From NCBI RefSeq assembly GCF_927798215.1, contig NZ_CAKMMW010000006.1:186001-250000 (forward strand): a DNA stretch of 64,000 nt, written 5' to 3'. Below, one piece after another: positions 46,809 to 56,370 of this stretch; the stretch's first letter is position 1, and each line of letters opens with the position of its first letter. Position numbers and translations under genes: made by a program. A model generated the notes under the pieces. It was not told the DNA's origin, ran no database searches, and worked only from the letters and a program-made list of their open reading frames with translations. The DNA is from Paenibacillus_E allorhizoplanae (GTDB lineage Bacteria; Bacillota; Bacilli; Paenibacillales; NBRC-103111).

Positions 46809-48572
46809 CTATTTAATGGTCACTTTCAATTGCTTGATTTCCTCTTCTTCCGGGGTTACATAAAGTGTCTTCTGATTCACATAAATGACAAAGCCAGGCT
46901 TCGAGCCGTTTGGTTTATGGACATGTTTGATTGTTGTATAATCCACAGGAACTTGACTGGAGTTTTTGGCTTGACTGAAGTAAGCAGCTAGCTGCGCGGC
47001 TTCAAGTAAGGTGGTGTCGCTGAACTCACCGCGAATGACGACGTGGGAGCCAGGAATATCCTTGGTGTGTAACCATGTATCCATAGAAGAAGCAAGACGA
47101 TTCGTCAGATATTCGTTTTGCGTATTATTTTTCCCAACATAGATAGGAACACCCTCGCTGGATTCGTAGCAGGCTAGAGCCGGCTTGTCTTTTTTCTTTT
47201 TCTTACGCTGCTTTTTGTTGCGGTCGCGCACATAGCCTTGCTCCATAAGCTCATCACGAATTTCTTCAATATCCGGCAAGGAGGCAACACTCAACTGCTG
47301 CAGTAGCGTCGTGAGATAGGTGATCTCTTGATGCGTTTGGGCAATTTGCTCCTCAACGATTACCGTACTATTTTTCAATTTACTATATTTCTTAAAATAG
47401 CGCTGAGCGTTTTCCGCCGGCCCAAGAAGCGGGTCCAATGTGATGGTGATCATCGCCTGATCTTCATCGTAGTAATTTATGGCTTGGACTTCTTTGTCGC
47501 CTTTCTTGATCGTATGAAGCGAGGCGGTTAACAGCTCTCCGAGAATGCGATATTTATCCGCGTCCTTGGAATCTTCGATCGTATCCTGGAGCTTTTCCAG
47601 TTTTTTTACATTTTTATTGACTTCATTTTGTAAAAATTTCAATAAATCAGATACACGTTGTTTAACCGTATCTCTTTCCGCTTTGTCGCCATAGAATTGC
47701 TCCAAACACAAGCTTGGCGTAGCGTATGATTTCGACGTGCCCTTGATATGCGTAAGTGGTGTCATCGCGAAGAATAGTTTGCCTGTAGGTTCTTGCTCTA
47801 CAATGACAGGTTCATAGCGATCCTCGCGCATCGCGGTCATGACTTCACTGAACGCCTGCCAAAGCGATGCGGTATCGACTTCCGTTTTACCTTGCATACT
47901 GCGATATACAATTTCCTTGGCGATCAGTGGACTGAGTCCGCTGAATGCAGCAACTAGCTGTTGCTCAGGTTTAATAGGAGATGGAGATACGGAAACCTCA
48001 TCTGACGACGCTGTCCGCTCTAAGGCTTGGAAGAATGATGCGCTATCAACCTCAAGTGGATTTTGTTTATCCTGTTCAGGCGGTGTTACATATGTACTCC
48101 CCGGCATGACAACCCGATACGAACTGATGGCTGGCGTCACATGATGGATGCCATCAAGAATTGTTCCCGTCACGGGATCGAGCAAAATGATATTGCTGTG
48201 GCGACCCATGATTTCCACAATAATATACTTGAGGGATATATCTCCTAATTCGTCACGATGACGAATCTGCAAACGAATGACACGTTCCATACCGATTTGT
48301 TCCACGACCTCAATGACGCCACCTTCACAATATTTGCGAAGCAGCATACAGAACATCGGCGCATCCATTGGATTCATGGTAACTTGTTCTGTCGTTTGAA
48401 CGCGTGGATACGTAGGGTTGGCGGAAAGGAGCAGCTTCACGTTCTGCCTTTGGGTGCGAATTTGAAGTACGACGTCATTATCGCTCGGTTGGTGAATTTT
48501 ATTAATGCGGCCTCCTACATACATTTGAAGTTCGTGAACAATTGCATGAAGGACGAGTCCGTCTAAAGCCAT
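46809..48572 (-). CDS. rqcH: RqcH (Rqc2/NEMF homologue, FbpA family), ribosome-associated quality control
   Basis: Binds stalled 50S subunits and adds alanine tails to the nascent chain for degradation. 587 residues. The NFACT-N domain (1-about 200) starts MALDGLVLHAIVHELQMYVGGRINKI, with NANPTYPR-type ANPTYPRVQTT. A coiled coil (about 285-430) is followed by the NFACT-R domain: GVPIYVGKNNTQNEYLTNRL, DTWLHTKDIPGSHVVIRG and KPGFVIYVNQKTLYVTPEEEE. It was formerly called fibronectin-binding protein, though it is cytoplasmic. The ATG has GGAG about 11 bases upstream. It is divergent from the Ca2+-ATPase, the yloA/yloB pairing of Bacillus with orientation changed. Confidence 0.94.
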   Translation of the reverse strand: MALDGLVLHAIVHELQMYVGGRINKIHQPSDNDVVLQIRTQRQNVKLLLSANPTYPRVQTTEQVTMNPMDAPMFCMLLRKYCEGGVIEVVEQIGMERVIRLQIRHRDELGDISLKYIIVEIMGRHSNIILLDPVTGTILDGIHHVTPAISSYRVVMPGSTYVTPPEQDKQNPLEVDSASFFQALERTASSDEVSVSPSPIKPEQQLVAAFSGLSPLIAKEIVYRSMQGKTEVDTASLWQAFSEVMTAMREDRYEPVIVEQEPTGKLFFAMTPLTHIKGTSKSYATPSLCLEQFYGDKAERDTVKQRVSDLLKFLQNEVNKNVKKLEKLQDTIEDSKDADKYRILGELLTASLHTIKKGDKEVQAINYYDEDQAMITITLDPLLGPAENAQRYFKKYSKLKNSTVIVEEQIAQTHQEITYLTTLLQQLSVASLPDIEEIRDELMEQGYVRDRNKKQRKKKKKDKPALACYESSEGVPIYVGKNNTQNEYLTNRLASSMDTWLHTKDIPGSHVVIRGEFSDTTLLEAAQLAAYFSQAKNSSQVPVDYTTIKHVHKPNGSKPGFVIYVNQKTLYVTPEEEEIKQLKVTIK

Positions 48573-48732
48573 GATGCATACAACTCCATTCTTTGAGGCT
48601 AGTTGTCATTTGTCATTGCGGGTACATCTTCATTCCGTGTCTGACAACTTTGCTAATCTCTATGATGCCATACTTTTCACAAAAACTTAAGGGGCTCTGG
48701 AGAGGAAAGATGATTTCAGGGATATTTTCCTG

Positions 48733-48769
48733 CTTGTCTGAATACAAATACGTATAAGTGTGAGACAAG
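48733..48769. repeat. Nested palindrome upstream of the Ca2+-ATPase gene
   Basis: Arms CTTGTCT (48733-48739) and AGACAAG (48763-48769) enclose the palindrome ATACGTAT (48748-48755); both dyads are centred near 48751. It lies 31 bp before the start codon, so it could be an operator or an mRNA hairpin. Confidence 0.5.
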
Positions 48770-48799
48770 ATCAAGTGGATGTGGGAGGGAGAAGGGCGG

Positions 48800-51604
48800 A
48801 TGAGTCAGAATAAGTGGTACCAGTTGAACTCGGAGGATGTCTTGCAGTTACAGCAGGTGAATATGCAGCAAGGATTGCCCTGGGAGGAAGCTTGGAAACG
48901 GCAGGCTGAGGTAGGGCGAAACGAGCTCTCAGAGGGGCAACGTGTATCGCCAATCACGTTGCTGTTGAATCAATTTAAAGATTTCATGGTGCTGGTGCTA
49001 TTGGGGGCGACTCTGATATCCGGCTTGCTAGGTGAATATTTAGATGCGATTACCATCGTCATCATTATTGTGATGAATGGGATTTTGGGTTTTACACAAG
49101 AGTTTCGAGCGGAACGCTCACTACGTGCACTGAAAGAGCTGTCTGCGCCGAATGCCAATGTGTGGAGAGAAGGAGCTATTCATCAAATTCCGGCGCGTGA
49201 TCTGGTGCCAGGGGATATTGTGTTCTTGGAGAGCGGAGATAGAGTCCCAGCAGATGTTCGATTTCTGGAGACGAATGGTGTCTATATCGAAGAGTCCGCC
49301 TTAACCGGGGAGTCCATTGCCGTCAGTAAAACGATAGCGCCTATTCCTCATGACGAAGTACCGCTTGGTGACCAGCGAAATCTGGGCTTCATGGGGACGA
49401 TGGTATCTCGTGGCACGGCGAAAGCAGTTGTCGTTCGAATTGGGATGAGCACGGAAATGGGCAAAATCGCTGACCTGATTCAAAATACTGAATCCATGGA
49501 AACACCGCTACAGCACCGTTTGGAGCAGCTAGGTAAAATCTTAATTATCGTCGCAATCGCGTTGACGATTCTTGTTGTTGTAGCTGGCATCATGCATGGA
49601 CAACCACCGTATGCGATGTTCTTAGCAGGCGTCAGCTTAGCTGTTGCTGCTATCCCAGAAGGGCTTCCAGCGATTGTAACTATCGCACTAGCGCTCGGCG
49701 TTCAGCGAATGATTAAGCGTAAAGCGATCGTCCGGAAGCTGCCTTCGGTGGAGACGTTAGGTTGTGCTTCCGTTATTTGTTCAGATAAAACGGGGACGCT
49801 CACGCAGAACAAGATGACTGTGACCCATTTATGGGTCGGTGGTGATGTGCTTGAGGTTACAGGAGACGGATATGCGCCCGTTGGTAACATTCTTCTGAGC
49901 GGTCAACATACGGACGCACACAAGCATCCAACACTTTCGAAGCTACTCCACGTGTCAGCCCTTTGCAATAACGCAACCTTAATCGAAGAAAAACAAGAAA
50001 CAAAGAGAAAGAAAGGGAAAGAGGGCAGCGAGGGAGCAGCTTCGATTTGGAACATTAAAGGGGATCCAACAGAAGGAGCCTTAGTTGTTCTGAGTGCCAA
50101 GAGCGGGATTACACAAGTTTCGTTGAGTGAAAAATATAAACGGATCGCCGAGTTCCCTTTCGATTCGGAACGCAAACGGATGTCTGTGCTGGTGTCCTCC
50201 GAGAATGGCCGCATGGCTTGTACCAAAGGGGCGCCAGATGTGTTGTTGCAGCATTGCAGTTATATTTTGTGGGATGGCAAAGTCATTCCCTTCACGTCAA
50301 CACTGAAACAAAAGGTCATCTCAGCAAATGAAGGTATGGCCAAATCAGCGCTGCGGGTGTTGGGTATTGCTTATAAGGAGCTTAAAGCGAGTGATCGATA
50401 TGATGATCACGAGGATGTTGAGAATGGCTTAGTATTCGTAGGGTTAACTGGCATGATTGATCCTCCGCGTAAAGAAGTGCGTGAAGCGATCTCGAAATGC
50501 CGTAAAGCGGGCATCAAGACCGTTATGATCACAGGGGATCACCAAACGACAGCAGAAGCCATTGCGAAGCAGCTTGGGATGATTCCAACCAATGGTGTCA
50601 GCATGAGCGGTCAACAAATTGGACAGCTCTCCGATGATGAGCTCGATGCCAAAGTCAATGATACCTACGTCTATGCGAGGGTGTCCCCTGAGCATAAGCT
50701 GCGTATTGTGAAATCGTTGCAGCGCAATGGACACGTTGTTGCCATGACGGGTGATGGTGTTAATGATGCACCAGCCATTAAAGCGGCAGATATCGGAATT
50801 GCCATGGGGATTACGGGCACCGATGTATCCAAAGAGGCATCTTCCTTAATTCTCAGCGACGATAATTTCTCGACGATTGTTGCGGCGATTGAAGAGGGAC
50901 GCAGTATCTATGAAAATATCCGCAAGTTCATTCGTTATTTGCTTGCCTCTAACGTTGGCGAGATTATGACGATGTTCATCGCTATGATGGCGGGGTTACC
51001 GCTTCCGCTTGTGCCTATTCAAATTCTTTGGGTGAATTTAGTGACGGATGGTCTACCGGCGATGGCACTAGGTGTGGATCAGGCAGAGAAAGACCTCATG
51101 CAGCATAAGCCGCGTTCAGCGAAGGAAAGTATTTTTGCAAGACGCTTAGGATGGAAAATTATTTCCCGTGGTATCCTTATCGGAGTATGCACACTGGGGG
51201 CCTTCTGGCTCATCTTACGTGTGAATCCAACGGATGCAGAGACCTTGTTGAAAGCACAAAGTGTCGCGTTTGCAACCTTGGTTATGGCGCAGCTCATCCA
51301 CGTGTTTGATTGTCGCAGTTCACGTTCCATTTTCCACCGGAATCCTTTGCAAAATAAATACCTAGTTCTCGCTGTGCTATCATCACTCATTCTTATGCTA
51401 GGCGTTATGTACATCGACGCACTCCAACCGATCTTCAAAACCGTTCCGCTAGGCTGGAAAGATTGGATTCTTGTTTTAATTGCTGCTGGAATTCCAACCT
51501 TCTTTATGGGTCTAGGCAGCGTGTTGTCGCCAAAACGCAACAAAGGTTCCAGAGGTTCAAACACCTCTGTGTATACGAAATCGTCTAAACCGAGTTTCCG
51601 ATAA
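48800..51604 (+). CDS. yloB: P-type Ca2+-transporting ATPase (SERCA/PMR1 type)
   Basis: 934 residues, about ten membrane helices. Cation-ATPase N-terminal domain, then the actuator loop with ALTGES, the phosphorylation site D329 in CSDKTGTLT, the nucleotide domain with FDSERKRMSV and CTKGAPD, MITGDH and the hinge TGDGVNDAPA. The Ca-binding helices show IPEGLPAIV and LWVNLVTDGLPA, as in SERCA and Bacillus YloB, so Ca2+ export is the likely task (Mn2+ possible). Start ATG 48800 with GGAGGG ten bases upstream. A Lys/Gly-rich loop interrupts the nucleotide domain around residue 400. It pairs with the Cax antiporter gene elsewhere in this window in calcium handling. Confidence 0.93.
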   Translation: MSQNKWYQLNSEDVLQLQQVNMQQGLPWEEAWKRQAEVGRNELSEGQRVSPITLLLNQFKDFMVLVLLGATLISGLLGEYLDAITIVIIIVMNGILGFTQEFRAERSLRALKELSAPNANVWREGAIHQIPARDLVPGDIVFLESGDRVPADVRFLETNGVYIEESALTGESIAVSKTIAPIPHDEVPLGDQRNLGFMGTMVSRGTAKAVVVRIGMSTEMGKIADLIQNTESMETPLQHRLEQLGKILIIVAIALTILVVVAGIMHGQPPYAMFLAGVSLAVAAIPEGLPAIVTIALALGVQRMIKRKAIVRKLPSVETLGCASVICSDKTGTLTQNKMTVTHLWVGGDVLEVTGDGYAPVGNILLSGQHTDAHKHPTLSKLLHVSALCNNATLIEEKQETKRKKGKEGSEGAASIWNIKGDPTEGALVVLSAKSGITQVSLSEKYKRIAEFPFDSERKRMSVLVSSENGRMACTKGAPDVLLQHCSYILWDGKVIPFTSTLKQKVISANEGMAKSALRVLGIAYKELKASDRYDDHEDVENGLVFVGLTGMIDPPRKEVREAISKCRKAGIKTVMITGDHQTTAEAIAKQLGMIPTNGVSMSGQQIGQLSDDELDAKVNDTYVYARVSPEHKLRIVKSLQRNGHVVAMTGDGVNDAPAIKAADIGIAMGITGTDVSKEASSLILSDDNFSTIVAAIEEGRSIYENIRKFIRYLLASNVGEIMTMFIAMMAGLPLPLVPIQILWVNLVTDGLPAMALGVDQAEKDLMQHKPRSAKESIFARRLGWKIISRGILIGVCTLGAFWLILRVNPTDAETLLKAQSVAFATLVMAQLIHVFDCRSSRSIFHRNPLQNKYLVLAVLSSLILMLGVMYIDALQPIFKTVPLGWKDWILVLIAAGIPTFFMGLGSVLSPKRNKGSRGSNTSVYTKSSKPSFR

Positions 51605-51626
51605 GGGACATGGAAAGATGGAAAAG

Positions 51627-51650
51627 AGCTGCCGAGAGGCAGCTTTTTCT
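51627..51650 (+). terminator. Intrinsic terminator after Ca2+-ATPase gene
   Basis: Stem AGCTGCC-GAGA-GGCAGCT followed by TTTTCT. Confidence 0.9.
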
Positions 51651-51811
51651 CTATACAGCATCCGACTAACACGGTATTACTAACTACCTTAGCATCGATG
51701 CTCCTAACTATGGCAATTTAGCGACTATGACATGCTGCGAGGGCGCAGGGCTATGCATACTGACGATTTTACGCTATGATAATGGCTAAACCGCACATAG
51801 GGGTGCTTGAC

Positions 51812-52642
51812 ATGAATTTTACGAAAATGCACGGTCTTGGCAATGATTTTATTGTCGTAGCCGGAGAGAAAGAGCTGCCTGCCGGGGCGGACCAGTTGGC
51901 CATTCAGTTGTGTAATCGATTTTTTAGCATCGGTGCTGACGGTGTTGTCTTTATTCTTCCTTCAGAAAAAGCTGATTTTCAAATGCGCATTATCAACTCG
52001 GATGGATCTGAGGCCGAGCAATGCGGCAACGCGATCCGCTGTGTTTCCAAATATGTGTACGACCATAAGTTGATTGATGCTACTGAAATTACTATCGAAA
52101 CCATTGGTGCTGGTGTACAGAAGGTTCAAGTACATGTGCAAGATGGCCGTGTTGTGACTGCTCGTGTGGACATGGGAGAGCCCATTCTACAAGGACTTCA
52201 GGTACCAACGACAGTTGATGCTGACAAGGTGATCGATTATCCAATCGAGGTAGATGGCACATCATTTCGTTTCACAGCGGTGTCCATGGGGAATCCGCAT
52301 TGTGTCATTTATGTAGAGGATGCTGTGAATTTTGACCTGGCAACATGGGGGCCTAAGCTTGAGGCACATCCTATGTTTCCGCGTAAAATAAATGTCGAAT
52401 TCGCAACTGTACGAGATCGCGCTTATACGGATATGCGAGTTTGGGAGCGTGGCGCTGGGCCTACGCTTGCTTGCGGAACGGGCGCGTGTGCTACGCTGGT
52501 CTCTTCCGTGCTGAATGGTCTATCTGATCGTGAAGCGACCGTTTCACTCAAAGGTGGAAACCTGTTCATCGAGTGGCTGGAAGAGGATAATCACGTCTAT
52601 ATGACGGGGCCTGCAGAAGAAGTGTTTACAGGCAAACTATAG
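51812..52642 (+). CDS. dapF: Diaminopimelate epimerase
   Basis: Interconverts LL- and meso-diaminopimelate for lysine and peptidoglycan synthesis, using two Cys as acid/base. 276 residues. The start MNFTKMHGLGNDFIVV is canonical; the first catalytic Cys is in AEQCGNAIRC and the second in LACGTGACA, within the signature ERGAGPTLACGTG. Substrate-binding segments GNPHCVIY and INVEF are present. ATG 51812 has AGGGGTG seven bases upstream; earlier in-frame ATGs lack ribosome sites. It is separated from the next gene by 16 bp, so they are cotranscribed. It sits in what is the yloB-yicC interval in Bacillus. Confidence 0.95.
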   Translation: MNFTKMHGLGNDFIVVAGEKELPAGADQLAIQLCNRFFSIGADGVVFILPSEKADFQMRIINSDGSEAEQCGNAIRCVSKYVYDHKLIDATEITIETIGAGVQKVQVHVQDGRVVTARVDMGEPILQGLQVPTTVDADKVIDYPIEVDGTSFRFTAVSMGNPHCVIYVEDAVNFDLATWGPKLEAHPMFPRKINVEFATVRDRAYTDMRVWERGAGPTLACGTGACATLVSSVLNGLSDREATVSLKGGNLFIEWLEEDNHVYMTGPAEEVFTGKL

Positions 52643-52658
52643 ATAGGGGAAATGATGC

Positions 52659-54533
52659 ATGAAATTGGATCTTCGTGCAGCGCTGCAACAGGAGATTTTG
52701 ACCGGTGACGGTGCTATGGGGACATACTTATATCAGATGGGATTTCCCGTCGGCATTTCATATGAAGAATTGAATTTGCTTAGACCAGAAACGGTCGCTG
52801 ACGTGCACCGCCGTTATTTCGAGGCAGGTGCTCGTCTTATTGAAACGAATACGTTTTCGGCGAATCGGGAGAAATTGTCGAAATATGGGCTGGAAGGCGA
52901 CGTTGAAGCCATTAACCGTGCGGGTGTTGAGCTGGCTAGGAACGCTGTTGGCGACGATGCTTATGTCGTTGGAGCTATCGGATCCATTCGCGCAGGCAAG
53001 CGGAAGAATGTGAGAACCTCTGAGGTCGAGCAATCCTTACAGGAACAGATAGGCATTCTGCTTGACTCACCGGTGGACGGGCTATTATTAGAAACCTTCT
53101 ACGATTTGGAAGAGCTGCAGCTTGCTTTGCGAATTATTCGCAGCATGAGTGGGCTTCCTGTGATCTGCCAGTTTGCCAATGAGGGCACGGGCAGCACGCA
53201 GGACGGTGTTCCGTTGCAAGAAGCTTTCCTGCGGCTACGTGATGAAGGCGCTGATGTGATCGGCTTCAACTGCCGGGTAGGCCCGAACGGGATCCTGCGT
53301 TCGATGGAGAAGATCGCACCGATTCCTGGTGTTCCATTCTCCGCGTTTCCGAACGCAGGTTTGCCCGACTACGTAGACGGGCATTATACGTATGCGGCGA
53401 CGCCGAAGTACTTCGCCGAAAGTGCGCTGCGCTTCGCTGATCTTGGCGCGCGCATCATCGGCGGCTGCTGCGGCACGACGCCGGAGCACATCGCCGCTGT
53501 TGCGAAGGCGCTGCAGGGCTACGTGCCGGCTGCGCCAGGCACAGTCCCTGCGGGAGCCGCTGCGATCGTGATTGAACCGGCACCGGCGAAGCCTGCGCCG
53601 CCGGCGGGCATACCTTCGCTGCTGGACATCGTGAAGCAGCGCAAAACCGTGATTGTCGAGCTGGATCCTCCGAAGGATCTCGACATCGAGAAGTTCATGC
53701 AGGGGTCGAAAGCCCTGCAGGAGGCGCATGTCGACGCCATTACGATGGCCGACAATTCTCTTGCTGTGACGCGCATGAGCAACCTGGCCCTCGGCTACCT
53801 CGTGCAGGAGCGTTTGGGCGCGCGTCCGCTCATTCACATCGCGTGTCGTGACCGCAACATGATTGGGACGCAGTCCCATCTCATGGGCTTGCACGCGCTG
53901 GGGATAGACCACGTGCTGGCCGTGACCGGCGATCCCGCCAAGTTTGGCGATCTCCCCGGGTCCAGCTCTGTGTACGACCTTACCTCATTCGAAATTATTC
54001 GGATGATCAAACAGCTTAACGAAGGCATCGCCTTCTCAGGTAAACCTTTGAAGCAGAAGGCTAATTTCGTTGTTGGTGCGGCATTCAATCCGAATGTGAA
54101 GCATTTAGATAAAGCCGTTCAGCGCTTGGAGCGCAAGATCGAGGCTGGCGCAGATTATATCATGACGCAGCCCGTGTACGATACGAAGCTCATTGAAGAC
54201 ATCTATGAAGCGACCAAGCATTTGCAAATCCCTATTTTCATCGGGATCGCCCCGCTGGCTAGTGGCGGCAATGCCGAATACCTGCACAATGAGGTTCCAG
54301 GTATTCGTCTATCGGATGAAGTTAGAGCACGGATGGATGGCTTGAAAGGCCCCGAAGGTCGCGCAATGGGTGTGGAAATTGCCAAAGAATTGCTGGATAC
54401 CGCGATGCAATACTTTAATGGTATATATCTAATGACCCCATTTCTGGCGTATGAAATGTGCGTAGATCTGACGAACTATGTGTGGGAAAAGTCGAAAAGG
54501 CATGATTTCCACTTGTACCCACTTTCAAAATGA
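52659..54533 (+). CDS. yitJ: Bifunctional homocysteine S-methyltransferase / 5,10-methylenetetrahydrofolate reductase (YitJ-like)
   Basis: 624 residues in two domains. The N-terminal methyltransferase domain (about 1-285) has GDGAMGTYLYQMG, NTFSANREKL and the zinc-binding Cys pair C270-C271 in IIGGCCGTTPEH. A Pro/Ala-rich linker (about 290-320) is followed by the methylene-THF reductase domain (about 330-620), with VIVELDPP, HIACRDRNMIG, AVTGDP, AAFNPN and MTQPVYD. It links one-carbon metabolism to methionine synthesis. No SAM riboswitch can precede it because only 16 bp separate it from dapF. The segment 53230-53960, spanning the linker, is far more GC-rich than the rest. Confidence 0.93.
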   Translation: MKLDLRAALQQEILTGDGAMGTYLYQMGFPVGISYEELNLLRPETVADVHRRYFEAGARLIETNTFSANREKLSKYGLEGDVEAINRAGVELARNAVGDDAYVVGAIGSIRAGKRKNVRTSEVEQSLQEQIGILLDSPVDGLLLETFYDLEELQLALRIIRSMSGLPVICQFANEGTGSTQDGVPLQEAFLRLRDEGADVIGFNCRVGPNGILRSMEKIAPIPGVPFSAFPNAGLPDYVDGHYTYAATPKYFAESALRFADLGARIIGGCCGTTPEHIAAVAKALQGYVPAAPGTVPAGAAAIVIEPAPAKPAPPAGIPSLLDIVKQRKTVIVELDPPKDLDIEKFMQGSKALQEAHVDAITMADNSLAVTRMSNLALGYLVQERLGARPLIHIACRDRNMIGTQSHLMGLHALGIDHVLAVTGDPAKFGDLPGSSSVYDLTSFEIIRMIKQLNEGIAFSGKPLKQKANFVVGAAFNPNVKHLDKAVQRLERKIEAGADYIMTQPVYDTKLIEDIYEATKHLQIPIFIGIAPLASGGNAEYLHNEVPGIRLSDEVRARMDGLKGPEGRAMGVEIAKELLDTAMQYFNGIYLMTPFLAYEMCVDLTNYVWEKSKRHDFHLYPLSK

Positions 54534-54562
54534 ATTAAAATAGGGTAATGGATGTGATTAGA

Positions 54563-55447
54563 ATGATTTGCAGTATGACCGGGTTCGGACAAGCGAATCG
54601 TTCTTTTGCGGGATACAACGTGTTTATCGATGTGAAATCGGTCAATCATAGGTATAGTGAAGTGTCGATTCGGTTGCCGAAGGAATGGGCGGCTTTTGAA
54701 GACGCTTTGAAGAAAACGGTATTGCATGCTGTGAAGCGAGGACGAGTAGATGTCTTCATCACGGCGGAACGTGAAGCAGCTTCCCCGAAGAACGTAACGG
54801 TTAATTATGCTTTGGCAGATGCTTATTTGGAAGCAGCTGAGCAGTTGAAGCAGCGGTATGGGATCACGGGTCAGGTAGATCTCAATGTTTTATTGAAACT
54901 TCCTGAGCTGATTCAAATGAAAGACGTACGTCAAGAGCCTGATGACGAGATTGAACAGGAGCTATGCGCCTGCTTACAGGAGGCTGTCGCTCAGCTTTCC
55001 GCGATGAGACACCGCGAAGGTGAATTTTTAGAGCAGGATATCCGCGAACGGCTAGCCGAGATGAAGCGAATTCATACCGAGTTAGAAGCACTTGCTCCTC
55101 AAGTCGTTCAGGAGTATGCGACGAAGATGACGATTCGAATTCAGTCCCTCGTTCTCGATGGGATACCTGTAGATGAGCAGCGCCTAGCGACTGAGATTGC
55201 TCTCTTCGCAGATCGTTCGAATGTGGATGAGGAATTAACGCGTCTGAAGAGTCATTTTGGGCAATGTGAGGCATTGCTTTTAGACAAAGAGCCTGTTGGT
55301 CGAAAGTTGGACTTCTTGATTCAAGAAATGAATCGGGAAGTGAATACGATCGGATCGAAGTCGAATCATTCGGAGCCTACGGCTAGAGTGATTGCGATGA
55401 AGGCAGAGCTTGAGAAAATGCGGGAACAAATACAGAATATCGAGTGA
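54563..55447 (+). CDS. yicC: YicC family endoribonuclease-like protein
   Basis: 294 residues. Start MICSMTGFGQANRSF matches the family's N-terminal SMTGYG motif, followed by VDVKSVNHRYSEVSIRLP. The C-terminal DUF1732 portion ends with FLIQEMNREVNTIGSKSNH. E. coli YicC takes part in small-RNA turnover and is reported to have endoribonuclease activity. I choose ATG 54563 by homology; its ribosome site is weak (GGATGTG), and the earlier ATG at 54548 has none at proper distance. It precedes remA and gmk, the standard order in Bacilli. Confidence 0.9.
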   Translation: MICSMTGFGQANRSFAGYNVFIDVKSVNHRYSEVSIRLPKEWAAFEDALKKTVLHAVKRGRVDVFITAEREAASPKNVTVNYALADAYLEAAEQLKQRYGITGQVDLNVLLKLPELIQMKDVRQEPDDEIEQELCACLQEAVAQLSAMRHREGEFLEQDIRERLAEMKRIHTELEALAPQVVQEYATKMTIRIQSLVLDGIPVDEQRLATEIALFADRSNVDEELTRLKSHFGQCEALLLDKEPVGRKLDFLIQEMNREVNTIGSKSNHSEPTARVIAMKAELEKMREQIQNIE

Positions 55448-55481
55448 AGCTTGCATGTGCTTCGCGAGGAGGAAGTCCTAG

Positions 55482-55742
55482 ATGGCTATCAAATTAATCA
55501 ATATTGGGTTCGGCAACATCGTATCGGCGAACCGTATTATCTCGATCGTGAGTCCAGAATCCGCTCCGATCAAGAGAATCATTCAAGAAGCGCGTGATCG
55601 TCACATGCTGATTGACGCTACATATGGTAGAAGAACCCGTGCCGTTATTATCACGGACAGCGATCATGTGATTTTGTCGGCAGTACAACCAGAAACGGTA
55701 GCGCATAGACTTTCGAATAAGGACGATGATCATGACGAGTAA
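55482..55742 (+). CDS. remA: Extracellular matrix regulator RemA (DUF370)
   Basis: 86 residues. The family pattern INIGFGNIVSANRIISIVSPESAPIKRII and DATYGRRTRAVIITDSDHVILSAVQPETV is complete. In B. subtilis RemA is a DNA-binding regulator that activates biofilm matrix and osmoprotection genes. GAGGAGG precedes the ATG by about nine bases. The end overlaps the gmk start by 11 bp, so the two are translationally coupled. Confidence 0.94.
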   Translation: MAIKLINIGFGNIVSANRIISIVSPESAPIKRIIQEARDRHMLIDATYGRRTRAVIITDSDHVILSAVQPETVAHRLSNKDDDHDE

Positions 55743-56370
55743 TACGAACACTCTTGAGCGTGAGAGAGGTATTCTGATTGTTTTATCCGGACCGTCTGGT
55801 GTTGGTAAAGGAACGGTTTGTGCGGCGCTGCGCAAGGTTGCCCCTGATATTGTCTACTCGGTATCAGCGACAACACGTTCTCCTAGACAAGGTGAAGTAG
55901 ACGGTGTTAATTATTTTTTCAAAACTCGCGAACAATTTCAGCAGTTGATTGAAACTGATGAAGTGCTGGAATGGGCTGAATATGTGGGCAACTTCTATGG
56001 AACACCAAGACGTTTTGTAGAGGAGACGCTTCGTTCAGGCCACGATGTGATCTTGGAAATCGAGGTTCAAGGTGCCCTTCAGGTCAAGCAGAAGTTTGAT
56101 GAAGGTGTATTTATTTTCTTGTTGCCGCCATCTCTAGATGAGCTTGAGAATCGTATTGTTACACGTGGCACGGAAACGGATGAGGTCATCCGCAGTCGCA
56201 TGTCAGTGGCTATCGATGAAATTCGTTTGATGGAACACTATGATTATGCGATCGTGAATGATCATGTAGATACCGCATGCGCGAAAATACAAGCGATACT
56301 AGCCGCTGAGCATTGCAAAAAAGATCGTATGTTTCCCAAAATCGTACAATGGATGGATGAGGTGAATTGA
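55732..56370 (+). CDS. gmk: Guanylate kinase
   Basis: Phosphorylates GMP to GDP in purine salvage and supply. 212 residues with the P-loop LSGPSGVGKGT, GMP-binding SATTRSPRQGEVDGVNYFF and EWAEYVGNFYGT, and the HYDYAIVNDH lid region. The start at 55732 lies inside the remA coding sequence, with AAGGA about eight bases upstream; the frame's ATG two codons earlier is less well placed. The stop is followed at once by the rpoZ start. Confidence 0.96.
   Translation: MTSNTNTLERERGILIVLSGPSGVGKGTVCAALRKVAPDIVYSVSATTRSPRQGEVDGVNYFFKTREQFQQLIETDEVLEWAEYVGNFYGTPRRFVEETLRSGHDVILEIEVQGALQVKQKFDEGVFIFLLPPSLDELENRIVTRGTETDEVIRSRMSVAIDEIRLMEHYDYAIVNDHVDTACAKIQAILAAEHCKKDRMFPKIVQWMDEVN

Noticed and set aside
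53235..53912. 225-codon minus-strand frame in the MTHFR gene
   Set aside because: Open because the segment is GC-rich; Arg-rich composition is typical of antisense frames.
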